DNA of 64,000 nt, taken from positions 74,814,756-74,878,755 of the forward strand of contig CM060731.1 of the NCBI GenBank assembly GCA_030704615.1. Direction: 5' to 3'. Shown piece after piece: positions 25,176 to 35,924 of this stretch. Each line of letters begins with the position of its first letter. Within the stretch, counting starts at the first letter, position 1. A model generated the notes under the pieces. That model ran no database searches. It was given only the letters and a program-made list of their open reading frames with translations, and was not told the origin of the DNA. The position numbers were made by a program, and so were the translations under genes. Source of the stretch: Takakia lepidozioides. Its lineage: Eukaryota > Streptophyta > Takakiopsida > Takakiales > Takakiaceae.

Positions 25176-28100
25176 CCCTTCTAGGGATTTCTAGAGGATA
25201 TCTGGAAAACCCGGATTAATTCTTTATATGAAGGTAAGTCTTACTACCAACGTCAGCCCCTGACAGAGGTAGGTTCTGTTCCTTTTGTTCCCGCTCAAAC
25301 TGGGCGCGGGGTCAATGGCCACAAGGCTACGGCAAACAACGTCTTATGAGTACAATCTCTCTGACCCCTTCTGCTGGGCAGAGTGATGCTTGTGTGAAGG
25401 GCTTTCTAAAGGAAATCTGGAATGCCCAAACATGTCTATATCATGGTAACTTACTACTGGAGTGAGACACAGCTAGCGTCTGCTCCCTTTTGTTCAACCC
25501 AACGTGGGTGCACAAAGGTGGCATACAACCATAACCCACTAATTTCGAAAGTTCCAAGATTATTCTCACTACTATTTGCTGATGTGCTTAATGTACATGT
25601 CATTGAAATGCAGGTGAATTACTATATAGTTGTTCCATCATCTGACGACTATGCAGAACAACTACATGCACCAGCCACCTTGTGCGGTGTTATCATTGGC
25701 TCCATGCCATTGGCTGCTCTTATCTCCTCACTTGTCTATAGCTGGTGGTCCAACTATTCCTACAAGGCCCCTCTGATTGTTAGCACTTTAATTTTGATAT
25801 CAGGCAACTTACTGTACGCGCTGGCCCTCTACTTCAACTCTGTCTGGTTTCTGCTGATTGGCCGGTTTCTCTGCGGGTATCCTTCTCTCACTCGAGCAAT
25901 ATTTTTATTTTTGGCTCTGGTTTTGTTTCCTCTCTCATGTTTTCTTCCATTTTGTCCCATAAGCTCTACTAGCTTTCCGCGGACGTTATAAAGCACCATT
26001 TCATTTCATTTCTCCTGTGTTGTATTGAGTCCTAAGGACCCTATGGCCCCCTTGTGGCCTCAATAGTTTTTTCTTTTCTTTGTTTCTTCTTTCTTTTTCT
26101 CAGTTTGGCCTCAAGGTTGCCAAGTCTAACGAGTGGTTCATGCTGGCTTTCTTTCTCTCTCTCCCCCCTTTCTGCTCCATCCATTCCGAGCGCAGGCCTT
26201 CTGGCCACAATGAGATGTCTCCTTAACCTCATCTTTTGTTCTGAAGTCTTCCCATAAGCTCTTTGAGCTTATCAAGGATGTTATATAGTTGCTTTTTTCG
26301 TTCTGTCTCCCTCTCTTTGAGCTTGCACTCCCCGTAAACATGCATTTCTTTCTTTCTTTCTTGGGTTCTGGTTTTGTTCCTCTCTCATGTTTTCTTCCAT
26401 TTTGTCCCATAAGCTCTATGAGCTTTCCGCGGACGTTATAAAGCACCATTTCATTCATTTCATTTCCTCTGGATTATTTCCCCCATATGACATCTGTGTG
26501 ATGCTTTATGGAAGGTAGCAGCTCCAAATAACTAGGCTTAGTGCCTGCTACCATTGACCTGAGATATTTGGACCCCATATTTGGCAGTCCAATATGTTTC
26601 CCAGGTCATTTGAATCAAGGGTGTATTCTCCCCATAGACACCTTACACATGGGAAAGTCAGCTGCTGGAGTCAACTCAAGAACAAGAGAGAGGAGAGTTT
26701 CCTGCTCAACTTGACAGGCGCTAACAGGTTATCTCGTGGAAGTCGCTAGCTATTGCCAGTTTTAGAAACAAGGCATCTGGGAGATTCTCTGAGCTTCCCA
26801 CGTTCATCTGTGTTTTTTATGTGTGCAGGTTAGGAGGGGCAAGGGCAATCAATAGGCGTTACATTTCTGACCATGTGCCTGTTAAGCAACTCACAAGTGC
26901 ATCCGCTGCCTTTGTGAGTGCAAGTGCACTGGGTATGGCAGCTGGCCCTGCTCTAGCTGGGTTTTTTAACAGAATTAACTTCAAGGTATTCACATCCTTC
27001 GCCTGCCACTACAATTGTTCCACAATATGCATTTCTTTCTAGTTCCCATGTAAATGGAGCATACTCTAAACAGGTTTACTAACATCTTGGTCAATCCTAC
27101 TTCCTGGATTTTTGCTCTTATTGCTATCCTAAGATTACTGTTTTCCCTGCAGATTTATGGTGCACCAGTTAATTTCGCCACAGCACCTGGTTGGCTGATG
27201 GCATGCGCATGGGGGTTGTACCTCATTCTCACCTTCCTCTTCTTCAAAGAACCAGCTTCTTCCAAGCCAACCATGAGACAAAACTCTGATAAGGGTATAG
27301 ACATAACAGGAGTTGGTTCTCCTAAATCAACACTCACCGCCCCGTTGTTGTCAGACTGTCCTCCCCATTCACTGATTTTTGAGCATAGAAAGGATACTGA
27401 CGTCGATGATGAAGAGGAGGGGGAAGGGGACGACTCAGACTGTGGAGATGACAAAGCTGTTGAAACATTGGGTGCACTATTAAAGGAGTTGACATTACCC
27501 GTCAAGATATTACTGTGGGTGTACTTCATGTTGAAGTTTGCCTCAGAGATTCTTATCTCCGAGTCAAGCGTACTCTCTGGATTTTACTTCAACTGGACTT
27601 CCTCTCAGGTGGGATTTTTAAGCTACAAGATAATATGTACTCATGCTGTTCCTTGCAAACGTTGGCTTGCCATAGCCTTACGGTCATTGACCCATGGGAA
27701 ACGAACCCTCCCGGAGCCTTTTGGTGGGTTTCGCACCCATCAGGGAAAAGCTTATCCCGGCAGCTCAGCTGCAGGTATAAACTTATTGTCCCACAACTGC
27801 CATTAAGGCACTCACAGGAGCACTTGTCCTCATGCAAACTCGACAGCCAGGTTGCAGCGTTTTTTATTTTAGTTTTATAGCCCTGCGTTTACCACAGAAA
27901 TGACATGCATGGGGATGTGCAGGGCACCGGAGGCTTCCGCCCGTCACTCTGGGTTGCGTGCAGGGTGAAAGCTACAAGATAGAGAATGAGAGACAGGAAT
28001 ATGTGTACCTGCCCTTGGATGGTGATTAAGTGATGTGAGAGGACTGTTTCAGAGCCTTGATCAAACCCTGCATCCTGAGCTTCAGGATTGTCCAGACCTG

Positions 28101-29384
28101 GGGCCACTATCAGTTTCTACAGAGAAAGAACAGAAGGTAGCATTATCTTTATTGTGTCCACTGATAGCACAGTTTAGGGGACTAGAGGGTCAAAATTTGG
28201 TGCCCTTCATGTTGTATTTCTCATAAAGAGCATACTCATGGGTTACATAGTTCTACTAATATTATGGAGCCCACTGGTGATGTTCATGTGTCATTTTTGG
28301 TGCATGCAGGTGGGTCTCTTTTTGGGGATTTTAGGTCTGACGGTGCTACCAATCAGCGCTGTTGTCGGCAACTACATCAGTAACATTTATGAAGATAGGT
28401 GAGTCTCTCGATGTGGTTTAAACTGATGGGATGGAATGAGGAATGTCGTTGTTGTCGGAGCCGTATAGGGAATAAGGAAAAGGAGGGAGCAGAAAGAGGT
28501 AAGGAAATACTCAGAGAGAACATGAACAGAAGGGAGTAGAAGTACTCTGCAGCTGAGCAAATGGAATTTTAAAGGTGGAAATTGGTGGAACAGGGTGGTA
28601 CTTGTATGGTCGGAGGTGTGCACGGCTATAGGTGTTGTGGCCATCTTCTGCTTCTGCCCATGGCTGCCCTACAGCAGTTACCAATATGTGGCTGCTGCCA
28701 TCATCATTTTTGTCTCCACAAATGTACTTGAAGGTAGGACCTGCTGCCTTTGTTGTGTATTTATGTTTATGCATCTCCTGGTAAACTGCCAATGCACATT
28801 GGAAGTATTTGACTTTTAATGTGGTCAGTTCACAGATGTTTGCAATGGAACACTCATAACTGATGCATTTTGGTGCCAATTCTAGGACATCTTCAGCTGC
28901 TACAGTATGTGTTTGAAAGTCATGCAATGGACTAACCCATCTTATATATTCTAAGATATCATTGAATTGGCAAAGATGTCTGTGGAGTATTATCTGTCAA
29001 ATGCTTATGCTTCCCATTTGACACCCATAAGGTGGGTTAATTAAGCCGTGCCTCTCTCTTTTCTTTCCATGTGTAATGCTCTGCTTTGGAGCTGAAGAGC
29101 TGGGTGCTTTGGGACTGCTTACATTTTTGCTTTTGTGAGGTGCAGGTGTAAATATGTCGCTATTGTCAAAAGTGATGTCTCCACGTCTTTCTCGAGGCGT
29201 ATTTAATTGTGGCCTTCTCTCCACTGAGGCTGGAACCCTTGCAAGGGCACTAGCAGATGGCCTAATAACAGTCGTTGGAAGGGCAGGGGAAGGTTATTTG
29301 CTCAATTTAACAATGATACCCACCTTAATAATCGTAATTTTAACGACAGCATATACTTGGGTAGGCTATTACTCCCTGTATTGA
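19417..29384 (+). CDS. SPX-MFS vacuolar phosphate transporter (PHT5/VPT type), 12 coding exons
   Basis: Exons: 19417-19469, 19718-19841, 20152-20321, 20507-20681, 20872-21021, 21414-21587, 25614-25876, 26829-26985, 27153-27608, 28310-28398, 28594-28733, 29146-29384. All introns are GT-AG and all phases agree, giving 2190 nt and 729 residues, close to the Arabidopsis VPT proteins. Exons 1-5 encode an SPX domain (MVHFGHFI start; [18 protein letters not shown] formed across the first junction; [15 protein letters not shown] lysine cluster that binds inositol pyrophosphates in this family). Exons 6-12 encode an MFS carrier with hydrophobic segments, [16 protein letters not shown], an acidic cytoplasmic loop ([14 protein letters not shown]) and [16 protein letters not shown] near the end. 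Role by family: phosphate import into the vacuole. The 4.0-kb intron 6 holds a LINE; a SINE lies just after the stop. No coding damage is seen. Confidence 0.95.
21877..24865 (+). mobile_element. non-LTR retrotransposon (LINE), 5'-truncated, in intron 6 of the VPT gene
   Basis: The element runs in the same sense as the host gene. It starts with a 56-bp sequence (21877-21932, CCCGCTCAAACTGGGCGCGG onward) that is repeated exactly at its 3' end (24784-24839). A CT microsatellite precedes the first copy (21838-21872) and another follows the second. Between them lies coding sequence from the end of the AP endonuclease through reverse transcriptase to a C-terminal zinc knuckle. Most of the endonuclease is missing. 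There is no poly-A tail; the 3' end instead runs into CT repeats. Confidence 0.85.
21937..24843 (+). pseudogene. LINE ORF2-type reverse transcriptase, two frameshifts
   Basis: Three overlapping frames make one protein: 21937 to about 22725, about 22725 to about 23085, then 23085 to 24843. The first carries the endonuclease end (TSDHFLVW). The second carries RT fingers ([20 protein letters not shown]). The third carries [49 protein letters not shown] and the catalytic FADD at 23500-23511, followed by thumb sequence ([12 protein letters not shown]) and a CCHC knuckle ([17 protein letters not shown]). The two shifts (near 22725 and 23085) rule out a complete product. The clade is not assigned; the RT motifs differ from typical angiosperm L1 wording. 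Confidence 0.85.
25070..25445 (+). repeat. tandem partial copies of the LINE 3' end
   Basis: A diverged copy of the 56-bp terminal sequence lies at 25070-25125, followed by a CT tract of about 38 nt. A second copy of the LINE 3' end (25184-25370, matching 24678-24865 with few changes) includes an exact 56-bp sequence at 25290-25345. A third, shorter copy (25375-25445) restarts at GTGATGCTTGTGTGAAGGG. All three have the same orientation. Confidence 0.85.
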
Positions 29385-29388
29385 TTCT

Positions 29389-29592
29389 TCAATGTGCTAG
29401 ACAACCAAGTTGTAGCCCCAGTGGTAATGGTCACATACCACATTGGAAGTGGTTCTGGGTTCAATCCACCAATTGGTGTGACAAAGGTGTCCACCTTCCC
29501 ACCAGAAGGCAGTAGCCCTTGGGGGTCAAGAGACACCATAATTTACTCTTCCTTGGGGAGGCATCCTACCTTTTTCTTTTTCTCAATGTGCT
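29389..29592 (+). mobile_element. tRNA-derived SINE, copy 3, in the VPT 3' UTR
   Basis: The body 29401-29570 reads ACAACCAAGTTGTAGCCCCA (box A TAGCCCCAGTGG) and has box B GGGTTCAATCC at 29458-29468, with a T/C-rich tail to 29582. TCAATGTGCT at 29389-29398 and 29583-29592 is a perfect 10-bp target site duplication. The insertion starts 16 nt after the TGA of the transporter gene, so it is probably transcribed as part of that 3' UTR. Confidence 0.85.
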
Positions 29593-30117
29593 GACGACTA
29601 TCGTTAATAAACTGATGTTTGCACTAAACAGGCGACTAGCTGCTGTTGAGACCACTGACCAGTAAAAGGAGTTTGCTAATGGCTTCACATAGTGCAACTA
29701 TTGTCGTTGAGCTCTGTTGGATCTAAACTAAAGACGGTGGGAACCTGGTGCTAAGTATGTCCGGACCCTACTGGTATGTACTATCAGGCTTAGTACGGGG
29801 TGCGCCCAATATGCTAAGCCTGGAAGTGTCCAGCCCGTAGCAGAGAGGTAATGTACGGTACTTAATGGTGTTGCTACCGAAACATGCATGCAATCTGGGT
29901 TTAAGAATTGGTATGAGTCCATGGTTAGGGTAGATTTTTCATAGTGCAAATATGGTAGACACATTGGTGCAAGAAGGTTATGAGATTGCTCAATTCTTTG
30001 CATTCGTTCTGCACATTGAATTTCATGTGTGGTGTACTTGCATTATCCTAAACATCTCGTTGTACTCATTCATGCGGTTTTTTGGAGTTGTTTTGACTTT
30101 GGAAGCTAATATCAGAT
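29593..30117. other. downstream of VPT, nothing recognised
   Basis: No gene seen. Should include the remaining 3' UTR and polyadenylation region of the transporter gene. Confidence 0.4.
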
Positions 30118-30841
30118 GAGGATTAGGCTCTCATTTTTTAATAATAGGGTCATGAATGCCCGGGCGGGCCCCGCAAGTACGACCCTCACCGGTGAACCGC
30201 CCATTCACCGGGTGGGCGAGATTCTGAAATTTTTCTTAAGTCCTTGTTCTTGTACCGTGGCGGACCTTCTAAGAGGGCAGACCCTCCAACAGACCGACTC
30301 CAACCTTCTAGCAGACAGGCAGGCAGACTCTCCAGCAGACCGGCGAGCGGACTGGCACCTCTCCAGCAGACTGGGCAGACCCCCCTCCAGCAGACCGGCA
30401 GACTTTCCAAGCAAACCGAGCAGACCCCCCTCCGGCACCTCCGGCAGACCAGCTTGGACCCTCCACCAAACTGGCTGACCCTTCGACAAAATATATAATT
30501 AATAACACACATTACCGTCACAGTATAACCTAACGAGATCAAACCTCGTGTTTATCAATTATTGCTCTTAACCACCACACTACCCACCACTTTCTACAAA
30601 CCCATGCAATAACTAATGCTTTATGTGGATATTGTGGCCCAGCAAACTAGTTCATGTGTTTTGTGGGCCCCAGCAGACCCGCTTGTCGGGCAGACCCAGC
30701 AGCAGACCGGCGGGGATTGGCGGGGTCCGGGTAAGGGCGCTCCCACCCTCCGCGACCCCCTCTGCCACACGCGGCCCCGCTGCAGCAAATTGTGCGGGCA
30801 TTCATGACCCTATTATTGTTAAATGAGAAGCTTAGGATTAT
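30118..30841. mobile_element. non-autonomous TIR element 1, about 708 bp
   Basis: The left end (30127-30163) and the complement of the right end (30795-30831) share CTCATTT, then AATAATAGGGTCATGAATGC, then CCG. AGGATTA occurs at 30119-30125 and 30834-30840, a likely 7-9 bp target site duplication as in Mutator-like elements. The interior has degenerate CAGACC/CCAGCAGAC repeats (30270-30470) and no transposase. Confidence 0.7.
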
Positions 30842-30964
30842 GAACAAGCTAGCACTACATTTCGCGCATGCTCCAGTTCATACCAGATGTGGTACCTGTA
30901 AATTTTAAAATATTGAGCATTCGCATGATACTAGGACTACGAATATGAGCAAATTTTAGTGACT

Positions 30965-31055
30965 ACTGAAGGTCAAGGTCAGAGACTATTTCAGTGTAGA
31001 GCAGGAATAGGGTGCCATAGTGACACATCATTGTCGTCATTTTTAGCTATCAAAA
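30965..31055 (+). repeat. dispersed repeat, copy at 31.0 kb
   Basis: GAGACTATTTCAGTGTAGAG, then AATAGGGTGCCATAGTGACA and CATCATTGTCGTCATTTTTAG. Same family as 15365-15425 and 32075-32165. Confidence 0.6.
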
Positions 31056-31215
31056 TAAAACAAAATAAATAAAACTGAATTTTGAAGATCTTTTTTGCAA
31101 ATCTGCTCTAATAGCTCTTGCTTCCTTTCTTCAGTCACGTCATCGTCGTCAATTTTGCTGCCCAGGAAAAAGAATTTGTCTTTTTTTTTTTTGTCAAGCT
31201 GTTGCTTCCCGTTGA

Positions 31216-31826
31216 AAGATAATAGCGTCTTCAATGCGCGCGCATGTGGCTGCGGCGGGGCCTGCGTGTAGCAGAGGGGTCGGGAAGGGTGGGAGCGCCC
31301 CTACCTGTTGGAGGGTCCGTTGCGACTAGGTCTTCTCAATCCGCTGCTGCGTCTGCCGGGCAAGACTGGGGGCCATAAAACACATAAAATATGTACTGGT
31401 AATGCATATAAAACATTAGTTATTTCAATAGTTTGTAGAAAGCAGTGGGTAGTGTGGTGGTTAAGAGCAACGAATCATAAGCATGAGGTTGAGTGCTCAT
31501 TTCCTATCAGGTGGTACTATGGCGGTAATGTGTGTTATTAAATATGCTTGCATTAAATATATATTTTGTCTGAGTATGCTAGAGGGTCTGTCAGTCCGCT
31601 CGAAGGTTGGAATCAGTCTGCTGGAGGGTCTGCCAGTCCGCTGGAAGGTTAGAGTCGGTCTAATGCAGGGTCTTCCCAGTCCGCTAGAATTCCGCCGCCA
31701 TAGAAGAATAAGGACTTCGAAAAATTTCAGAATCCGGCGGACCCGGTGAATGGGCGGTGGGCTTATGAGCTAACCCCATGGGCCATACTAGCGGGGCCAT
31801 AGGCGCATTGAAGATGCTATTATCTT
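31216..31826. mobile_element. non-autonomous TIR element 2, inverted relative of element 1
   Basis: The terminal inverted repeats AAGATAATAGCGTCTTCAAT (left, 31216) and AAGATAATAGCATCTTCAAT (complement of the right end, 31826) match at 23 of 24 positions. The interior matches the complement of element 1, for example the segment GGGTAGTGTGGTGGTTAAGA at 31447-31466 against its complement near 30565-30585. No transposase. Confidence 0.7.
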
Positions 31827-32067
31827 AAAATGAGAGGCCTCTAACATAGTTTTGTTCCTTTCTTTTGTTGCTCGACACATTCAATATATATATTACACAC
31901 TTCTAGATATTAATTGTGATAAAAGCATCAAACAGAAATCAATGATATGCCCAATTTTCCAAACACTCACAAGTCAAATCTTTGTAGATTTTGTGGTGAG
32001 CACGTTTTAATTTATTGCTATGTTACAATAATACATATATACTCATCAACCAACTTTATAATTCTAG

Positions 32068-32165
32068 CGACGACCGAAGGTCGGGAGCTAGTTTAGCGTA
32101 AAGCGTGAATAGGGTGCCATAGTGCCACATCATCGTCGCCACGTTTCGTACATCGTCAAAAAAAT
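32068..32165 (+). repeat. dispersed repeat, copy at 32.1 kb
   Basis: GGAGCTAGTTTAGCGTAAAG, then AATAGGGTGCCATAGTGCCA and CATCATCGTCGCCACG. Same family as 15365-15425 and 30965-31055. Confidence 0.6.
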
Positions 32166-32215
32166 TATGTCTGCCCGGACTGCCCGAAAATAACCGTGCG
32201 AGGTTGCAGCGCGGA

Positions 32216-32545
32216 ACAAGGTTCTTGGGAGAGTCAGTCGTGTTTCAATCTCTGCCTACTCGAATGCACCGTGGTGGTTCTCATAGATCGATCCGACATT
32301 ATCTGACTACAGACACAAGCAGCACACACAACAGGTTCTTGCCAGGCCGTGTTTCAATCTCTGCCTCCTGCTAGTACCATGATTTGGTATTCTTCCTGAT
32401 GTTTACAAGGTTCTTGCGAGAATCAGCTTGGTCTTGTCGGGCCGTGTTTCAATCTCTGCCTGCTTAGCTGCACCGTGGTGGTTCTCACAGACTGATCCGA
32501 CATTACCTGACTACGGACACAAGCAGCACACACAAGAGGTCCTTT
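32216..32545 (+). repeat. three imperfect tandem units around CGTGTTTCAATCTCTGCCT
   Basis: The word occurs near 32239, 32348 and 32443. Units 1 and 3 also share CACCGTGGTGGTTCTCA, GATCCGACATTA, CTGACTAC and ACACAAGCAGCACACACAA. This borders the left end of the Helitron blocks. Confidence 0.7.
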
Positions 32546-32661
32546 TGGGTTGATGGTCTCCATGGGTCATAACACAACGTCAAGGACAATGTGGTGAGGG
32601 CACCGTCTCCTTCGACTGCCATCACGTGTTTACTTGATACTTTTAAGTGCTGCAATAACTT

Positions 32662-34503
32662 TTATATTTCCGGTTTGTTGTTTATTGTTTTCACGTCGTC
32701 TATTATGTTGTTGAAGTCTTCTGAACGGATATTGTTAAGGATTAGTGCTTCACTTTGAAATGCTGATCTCGACACTGTTAATTTTGCGCCCAGACATATT
32801 TGTCTACGTTGCATTAGATTGAACATGAAGAATGGAAATAAGTGGTGTTTCGAAAAGTCGTGATGGATATCAGTCAGACTCATCAAATACTCAACGTAAG
32901 CATCCAAAGTTACTTTAATTGGACGGTTTTTCATTTCGGTTACGCCGATTCCAAACGGAAATAACGTTGAAAACATGCACACGATCAGTTTTGGGTTTGC
33001 GTGGTTTCATGCGTGTATGAAAGGTACATATTTTGTTGTAGTTGCAATCCATTTAAAGCGTTGGAGATTAGATCGTCGTGCTTTATGTCTATTCCGTCAA
33101 AATCGATGAGTCCAGAGGTGTTTATGACGGGCTGGATCGTATCGTCGTCTTCGTCGATTGATGTTTTTTTGTTGTGCAAATCCATTATGTTGGTACGATG
33201 GTCAGCGTTAGCGAAGTCAATATCTGTGGATTCAAACACCGATCTCAAGATTGATGGTGGAATATCGTTCTCTGGTAGTCCATCCAATATGTCGTTATCA
33301 ATTTGAATGTCCTTGTAACCCATGTAATTGTTTTTCAACCATGTTAACCATGTTGTCACTGCAAGTCTACGTACGTATAACAAATTACATGTTTTCACAA
33401 CGTTAACGAGTGGATGTGAAGTGCCGACAAAGTGGACGGCGACAATATCGGATAATGAATCTAAGGGTTGTGGCAATTTGTTCAACAATTCGACCGCACA
33501 ACCTGAATTTTGAGCAAAACTCACCAAATTTCCTCTCAATGCGCGTTGTCCATTTCCGCCCTTGTTTACATATCATAATTTGAACAACATCACACGACAA
33601 CGGTATCTTGTTATTAACGCTTCTTCAACCATGGTTAACTTTGGCAAAATATTGTGAACTTTTCCGATCCATAAACCGTTAGCGGTTGATGTGTCTCTGC
33701 TGCAAACACAACAATACATATTGGTGAAAGTCTCATTACTAATGTATTTGTTGAAGTTGGATAAACAAAACAAGTTGTTCTCCAGACATATTTTTGGTGG
33801 GAATTCATGATCGTTCTTCGGCTTCTTCGCAAGAGTGCTATACATTTGTTCTCGTTTTCTTTTGAGTTTTTCCTTCTATTCATTTTCGTTTGTAATATAT
33901 TTCTGAATTTGTGCAGCACATATTTTATCTTTGATCAATGAATCTTGGTTTTTTTGGAATGCATATTTTGTCCTTCGTTTAGCATTTGTTTTGTCTGGAT
34001 CTATTTCCGTGATTTCTGGTGGATGTTCGAATCTGTATTTTTCCCGTCATTTAGTATTTGTTTCGTCTGGATCAGAACTAGGTTGAAATTCTATTTCCGT
34101 GGTTTGTGGTGAATGTTCCAATCTGTATTTTTCCCTTCGTTTAGCATTTGTTTCGTCTGGATCAGGAGTGGGTTGAAATTCTATTTCCGTGGTTGGGTAG
34201 TGGATGTTCAAATCTGTATTTTCCCCTTCGTTTAGCATTTGTTTCGTTTGGATCTATTTCCGTGGTTTGTGGTGGATGTTCAAATCTATATTTTTCCCTT
34301 CGTATAGCATTTGTTTTGTCTGTATCTATTTCCGTGGTTTGTGGTGGATGTTCAAATCTGTATTTTTCCCTTCGTTTGACATTTGTTTTGTCTGGATCCG
34401 GAGTCGGTTGAGATTTACATCTTTTCCGTCGCTCATCATTTAGTTTCTCTTTATTTAAAGCATACTTTTCTCCGTCTCTTAGCATTAGCAAAAAAAATTT
34501 CAT
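32662..34503 (-). pseudogene. Helitron protein, N-terminal block (DUF6570-like plus start of Helitron_like_N)
   Basis: Read on the minus strand from 34503 downward: a repeat-bearing basic region (see next entry), a cysteine-containing stretch (MYCCVCSRDT near 33720), LPKLTMVEEALITRYRCRV, then LRGNLVSFAQNSG, LVNVVKTCNLLYVRR and LTWLKNNYMGYKDI (33539-33280), typical of the DUF6570 part of Helitron replicases. From about 32970 FSTLFPFGIGVTEMKNRP and HHLFPFFMFNLMQRRQI begin the Helitron_like_N domain. Coding is broken into several frames (33919-33635, 33845-33573, 33600-33403, 33539-32985, 32982-32662), so this is decayed. It ends just before the Rep catalytic part, which is found at 38.65 kb on the other strand. 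Confidence 0.8.
33980..34420 (-). repeat. tandem repeat encoding KRREKYRxEHPPQTTEI units
   Basis: About five to six units of roughly 60-95 nt. On the minus strand each encodes a version of PDETNAKRREKYRFEHPPQT followed by TEI, some with EFQPTPD. Units differ in length in multiples of three, so the repeat grew within coding sequence of the Helitron N-terminal region. Confidence 0.75.
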
Positions 34504-34629
34504 TTTAATTTGGAGTTATACACTCTGGAAATATATTTCACAAATAAGTAATTGTATTTTCAGTGGACATGAGCCTTTTGATAAGATAAATAATGACTGT
34601 ATAGGTCTATATGAAATTTTAACGGAAAT

Positions 34630-34835
34630 AATTGTTTTTAATAAAAACTCATTTGTCTTGATAAAAACAATTGTTTCTGATAAAAATCATTCGGCTTGAT
34701 AAAAACCAATCTTTGAAAAAAATCATTTGTCTTGATAATGGTAACGATAATGATGATGATGTTGATATTGATAATGATCTTGATAAAAGTGATAGTGATA
34801 AAATTGATTTTGATATTGATATAATCAGTCTTGAC
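34630..34835 (+). repeat. low-complexity TTGATAAAA and GATAATGAT repeats
   Basis: Six or so variants of CATTTGTCTTGATAAAAACA of 20-22 bp, followed by a GAT-rich stretch. Frames on either strand here (D-rich or I/S-rich) are compositional. Confidence 0.6.
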
Positions 34836-35924
34836 ACCTTTCACAGTGGCACGTTCAGCGGACGATTTGCTGCCTGAACCATCACCCCACCCCACAACCA
34901 TAAGTTTCCACTCATGACATTTAATATCAGAAAATTCTAAAAAATGTACTACTGCCACTGCTCATCTGTCAGTCCCAAGTATTATGTGACCAAGCTTCTT
35001 TTCCTCTTCAGCTACTCTCTCGCGCCCTGGAAAATGAAACCAAACAAATCTTAACGTCTTTACTTTCTGGAGTACACTGCAGAGTGTAAACACATAATTT
35101 CTATTTCAATAATGAATAAAAGGACGAGGAAGGAATCAAGATTGTGGTTGAAATGTGATAATACTGTCAGTCCCAAGTATTATGAAGGTTTTGGAAAGGA
35201 TTAGAGGTTGAACCTGGTCATCAATGTCATTCACGTACAGATTCATTTGCTCTTTTTAATGTATTATGCCACATGGAATGCTCCCTTAGGCTTTATATTG
35301 TTGTTCCCAAGGTCCAGACTAGTTATTTTTCCTGCAATGGAGGAGCGGGTGCTGGTTAATCCATGAAATCCTCCTTCCGCACTGACTTTTGAAGGAAACA
35401 CACATCCTGACAGAGTTCCTTCAGTTGCTCATCATAAAATCACCTTTAGGTGCATCCATCTGTATAGAGGGCTGCATGAACCATGACGTTGTGTGATCGA
35501 GTGCAACAAAATTGTGTCATTCATTAAAAGCATTACTGACTACTTTATAAGACTGTTTGTGTCTCTACAATTGATGCGTATCACTTGCTAATGGTGCAAA
35601 AAATTCACACCTGGCATGGACATTGTTCACAAGTGGGTTATCTAGACATACTTTGCCTTATGTCTCTTCTTGGCTCTCCTCCTACCCTCTCTCTTCCAAC
35701 CATCCTTCAAGCTACACTCAGTTGGGGAAATCTGTGGTCAATGTCGTAAATATGAGAGGGAAAGCAGTACACAAATTGCGTGATTTGATTGAACAATAGA
35801 TATTCAACAACTCGTGAAACGATCACAACATACCCTTATGAGCCAACAATCCAGTCACTAATTCAACAGTTAAATCAGACTCTGCCGATCTCCTTCCACC
35901 CAAATGGGACAGATGGAGCTTTAA
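34836..35924. other. no gene recognised
   Basis: CAGTCCCAAGTATTATG occurs twice (34970 and 35166). Otherwise no coding sequence or element structure seen. Confidence 0.4.

Noticed and set aside
27155-27529. 124-codon minus-strand frame, S/P-rich
   Set aside because: Antisense of exon 9 of the phosphate transporter, whose acidic loop yields serine-rich antisense.
27609-27880. Extension of the transporter frames beyond exon 9
   Set aside because: Reading through the GTGGGA donor leads into intron sequence; conserved protein resumes at 28310 in frame.
30116-30542. Several frames on both strands rich in Q, T, P or G, S, W
   Set aside because: They are produced by degenerate CAGACC/CCAGCAGAC repeats inside a TIR element.
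32216-32545. Regularly repeated word that might suggest a CRISPR-like array
   Set aside because: Only three units, unequal spacing and long shared flanks; this is an ordinary imperfect tandem repeat in a plant nuclear context.
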